Notes under the pieces: generated by a model
The model's database searches: none
Seen by the model: the letters and a program-made list of their open reading frames with translations, nothing else
What the model was told of the DNA's origin: nothing
Origin: an uncultured Lachnospiraceae bacterium
Lineage (GTDB): Bacteria > Bacillota > Clostridia > Lachnospirales > Lachnospiraceae
NCBI GenBank assembly: GCA_910586605.1
Contig: CAJUJR010000029.1
Location: forward strand, 1 to 31,405
DNA length: 31,405 nucleotides
Reading direction: 5' to 3'
Program-made: the position numbers and the translations under genes
Shown: positions 30,797-31,405 of the stretch, in pieces
How the letters are laid out: every line of letters begins with the position of its first letter
Numbering within the stretch: position 1 is the stretch's first letter

Positions 30797-31198
30797 ATGA
30801 AGAAAAATAAGTTAATTAAATCCATCAAGAAAACCGGAACTATTGCAACTGTAGGAATTATGTTAGCTGGTGTTTTCTGGATGGGATATACAGTTACTAA
30901 CCAGAAAACGGATGCACAGGCGGCAACAGAACCAATAAAAACCATACAACAGGAAAAAATCTATCCAGAGCAAAGGGTAATGTGTGGTAATTACTATGAC
31001 TACTTAGTTATTGAGACTGTGGATGGAAACGAATGGCTGTTGGATGATTCGCCAGGTAGCAAATATATTGAAAATAGCATTGCTGTTTTTGAAGATGGTG
31101 AACTAGTGCAAGTTGTATTTGACACAAAAGGCACAAAAACGGTAATGGATGATGAAATTGTGGAGGTTCGGAGCATTGGCAGGCGATGTTTGCGGTAG
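30797..31198 (+). CDS. Small secreted or membrane-anchored protein of unknown function
   Basis: A 133-aa protein. A basic N-terminus (MKKNKLIKSIKK) and a hydrophobic helix (TIATVGIMLAGVFWMGYTV) form a signal peptide or anchor, with a possible cleavage after AQA. The outer part has VIETVDGNEWLLDDSPGSKY and VVFDTKGTKTVMDDEIVEV, a compact beta-rich domain. Similar small exported proteins occur on accessory elements of gut Firmicutes. The last residues (RSIGRRCLR) look unlike the rest, so the end may be altered by a junction. Ribosome site GGAAGG is 11 bases before ATG. Confidence 0.7.
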   Translation: MKKNKLIKSIKKTGTIATVGIMLAGVFWMGYTVTNQKTDAQAATEPIKTIQQEKIYPEQRVMCGNYYDYLVIETVDGNEWLLDDSPGSKYIENSIAVFEDGELVQVVFDTKGTKTVMDDEIVEVRSIGRRCLR

Positions 31199-31326
31199 GA
31201 TTCACCAATGATAGAATCGGGCAAAGACACGCCTGGATCGCATATCCTAATGCATAAAAAATGAATTTTGGAATGTCATAAATTCTTTTGGAACATTCTC
31301 TTAATTCCATCAGCTCAAGTCAAGTA

Positions 31327-31362
31327 CCGAAAACAACAGAGTTCCAGGATAGTTGTTTTCGG
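31327..31362. other. Hairpin near the right edge
   Basis: CCGAAAACAAC (31327-31337) pairs perfectly with GTTGTTTTCGG (31352-31362). No T-run follows. The rest of 31199-31405 shows no gene I can support, only a short frame ending RHAWIAYPNA that could be a remnant. Confidence 0.5.
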
Positions 31363-31405
31363 TGAGTTTTGGGAGTAAGCGCGCTAATCAGAAGCTGAAA
31401 ACAAA

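Overview
The window looks like a chromosomal segment of a Gram-positive gut Clostridium, most likely Lachnospiraceae. The clues are AGGAGG-type ribosome sites, moderate-to-low GC, the pyrC-pyrF-pyrK-pyrD order with an NAD-linked PyrD/PyrK pair, and several small genes of that family. This placement is inference from gene style; no rRNA or tRNA gene is visible.

Region 1 (about 1650-18350, minus strand) is one long operon that I read as a divergent contractile injection system resembling a type VI secretion system. Transcription order: a 764-aa sheath candidate, an Hcp-like tube candidate, a membrane protein, a zinc-ribbon/FHA protein, two PP2C-fold proteins lacking most or all catalytic aspartates (one with a membrane helix and TPR-like tail), two unrecognised proteins (404 and 232 aa), an actin/Hsp70-fold ATPase with a SAP-like N-terminus, a 256-aa possible baseplate or adaptor protein, a PAAR-like DUF4280 tip, a DcrB-like protein (possible effector chaperone), a VgrG-like spike, and a Hint-AHH nuclease toxin followed by a DUF4303-type immunity gene. 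I see no ClpV, TssJLM, protein kinase, tape measure or recognisable TssE/F/G. Any baseplate must sit among the unrecognised proteins, and the anchoring and control logic must differ from the classical system. The firm anchors are VgrG, DUF4280, FHA, Hint-AHH and the actin-like ATPase; the rest is graded inference.

Region 2 (1-1650) is the worn tail of that locus: a TPR gene, a broken TPR gene joined to a recombinase remnant, a decayed ORF and large inverted repeats, suggesting past exchange of effector/immunity cassettes.

Region 3 (18353-20560): a divergent promoter region with four GACA repeats exactly 10 bp apart, a 161-bp nested palindrome, a pentapeptide-repeat gene and a small partner gene that may belong to the injection system.

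Region 4 (20549-28700) is housekeeping: a methyltransferase, pyrD, pyrK, pyrF, pyrC, a Nudix-like protein with a degraded motif, asd, a MerR-like remnant and hisS.

Region 5 (28700-31405) is an eroded accessory stretch: an ICMT-like membrane methyltransferase, a MerR/carboxymuconolactone decarboxylase pair broken by deletions, a small XRE regulator, a small coiled-coil gene broken by a nonsense change, and a secreted small protein.
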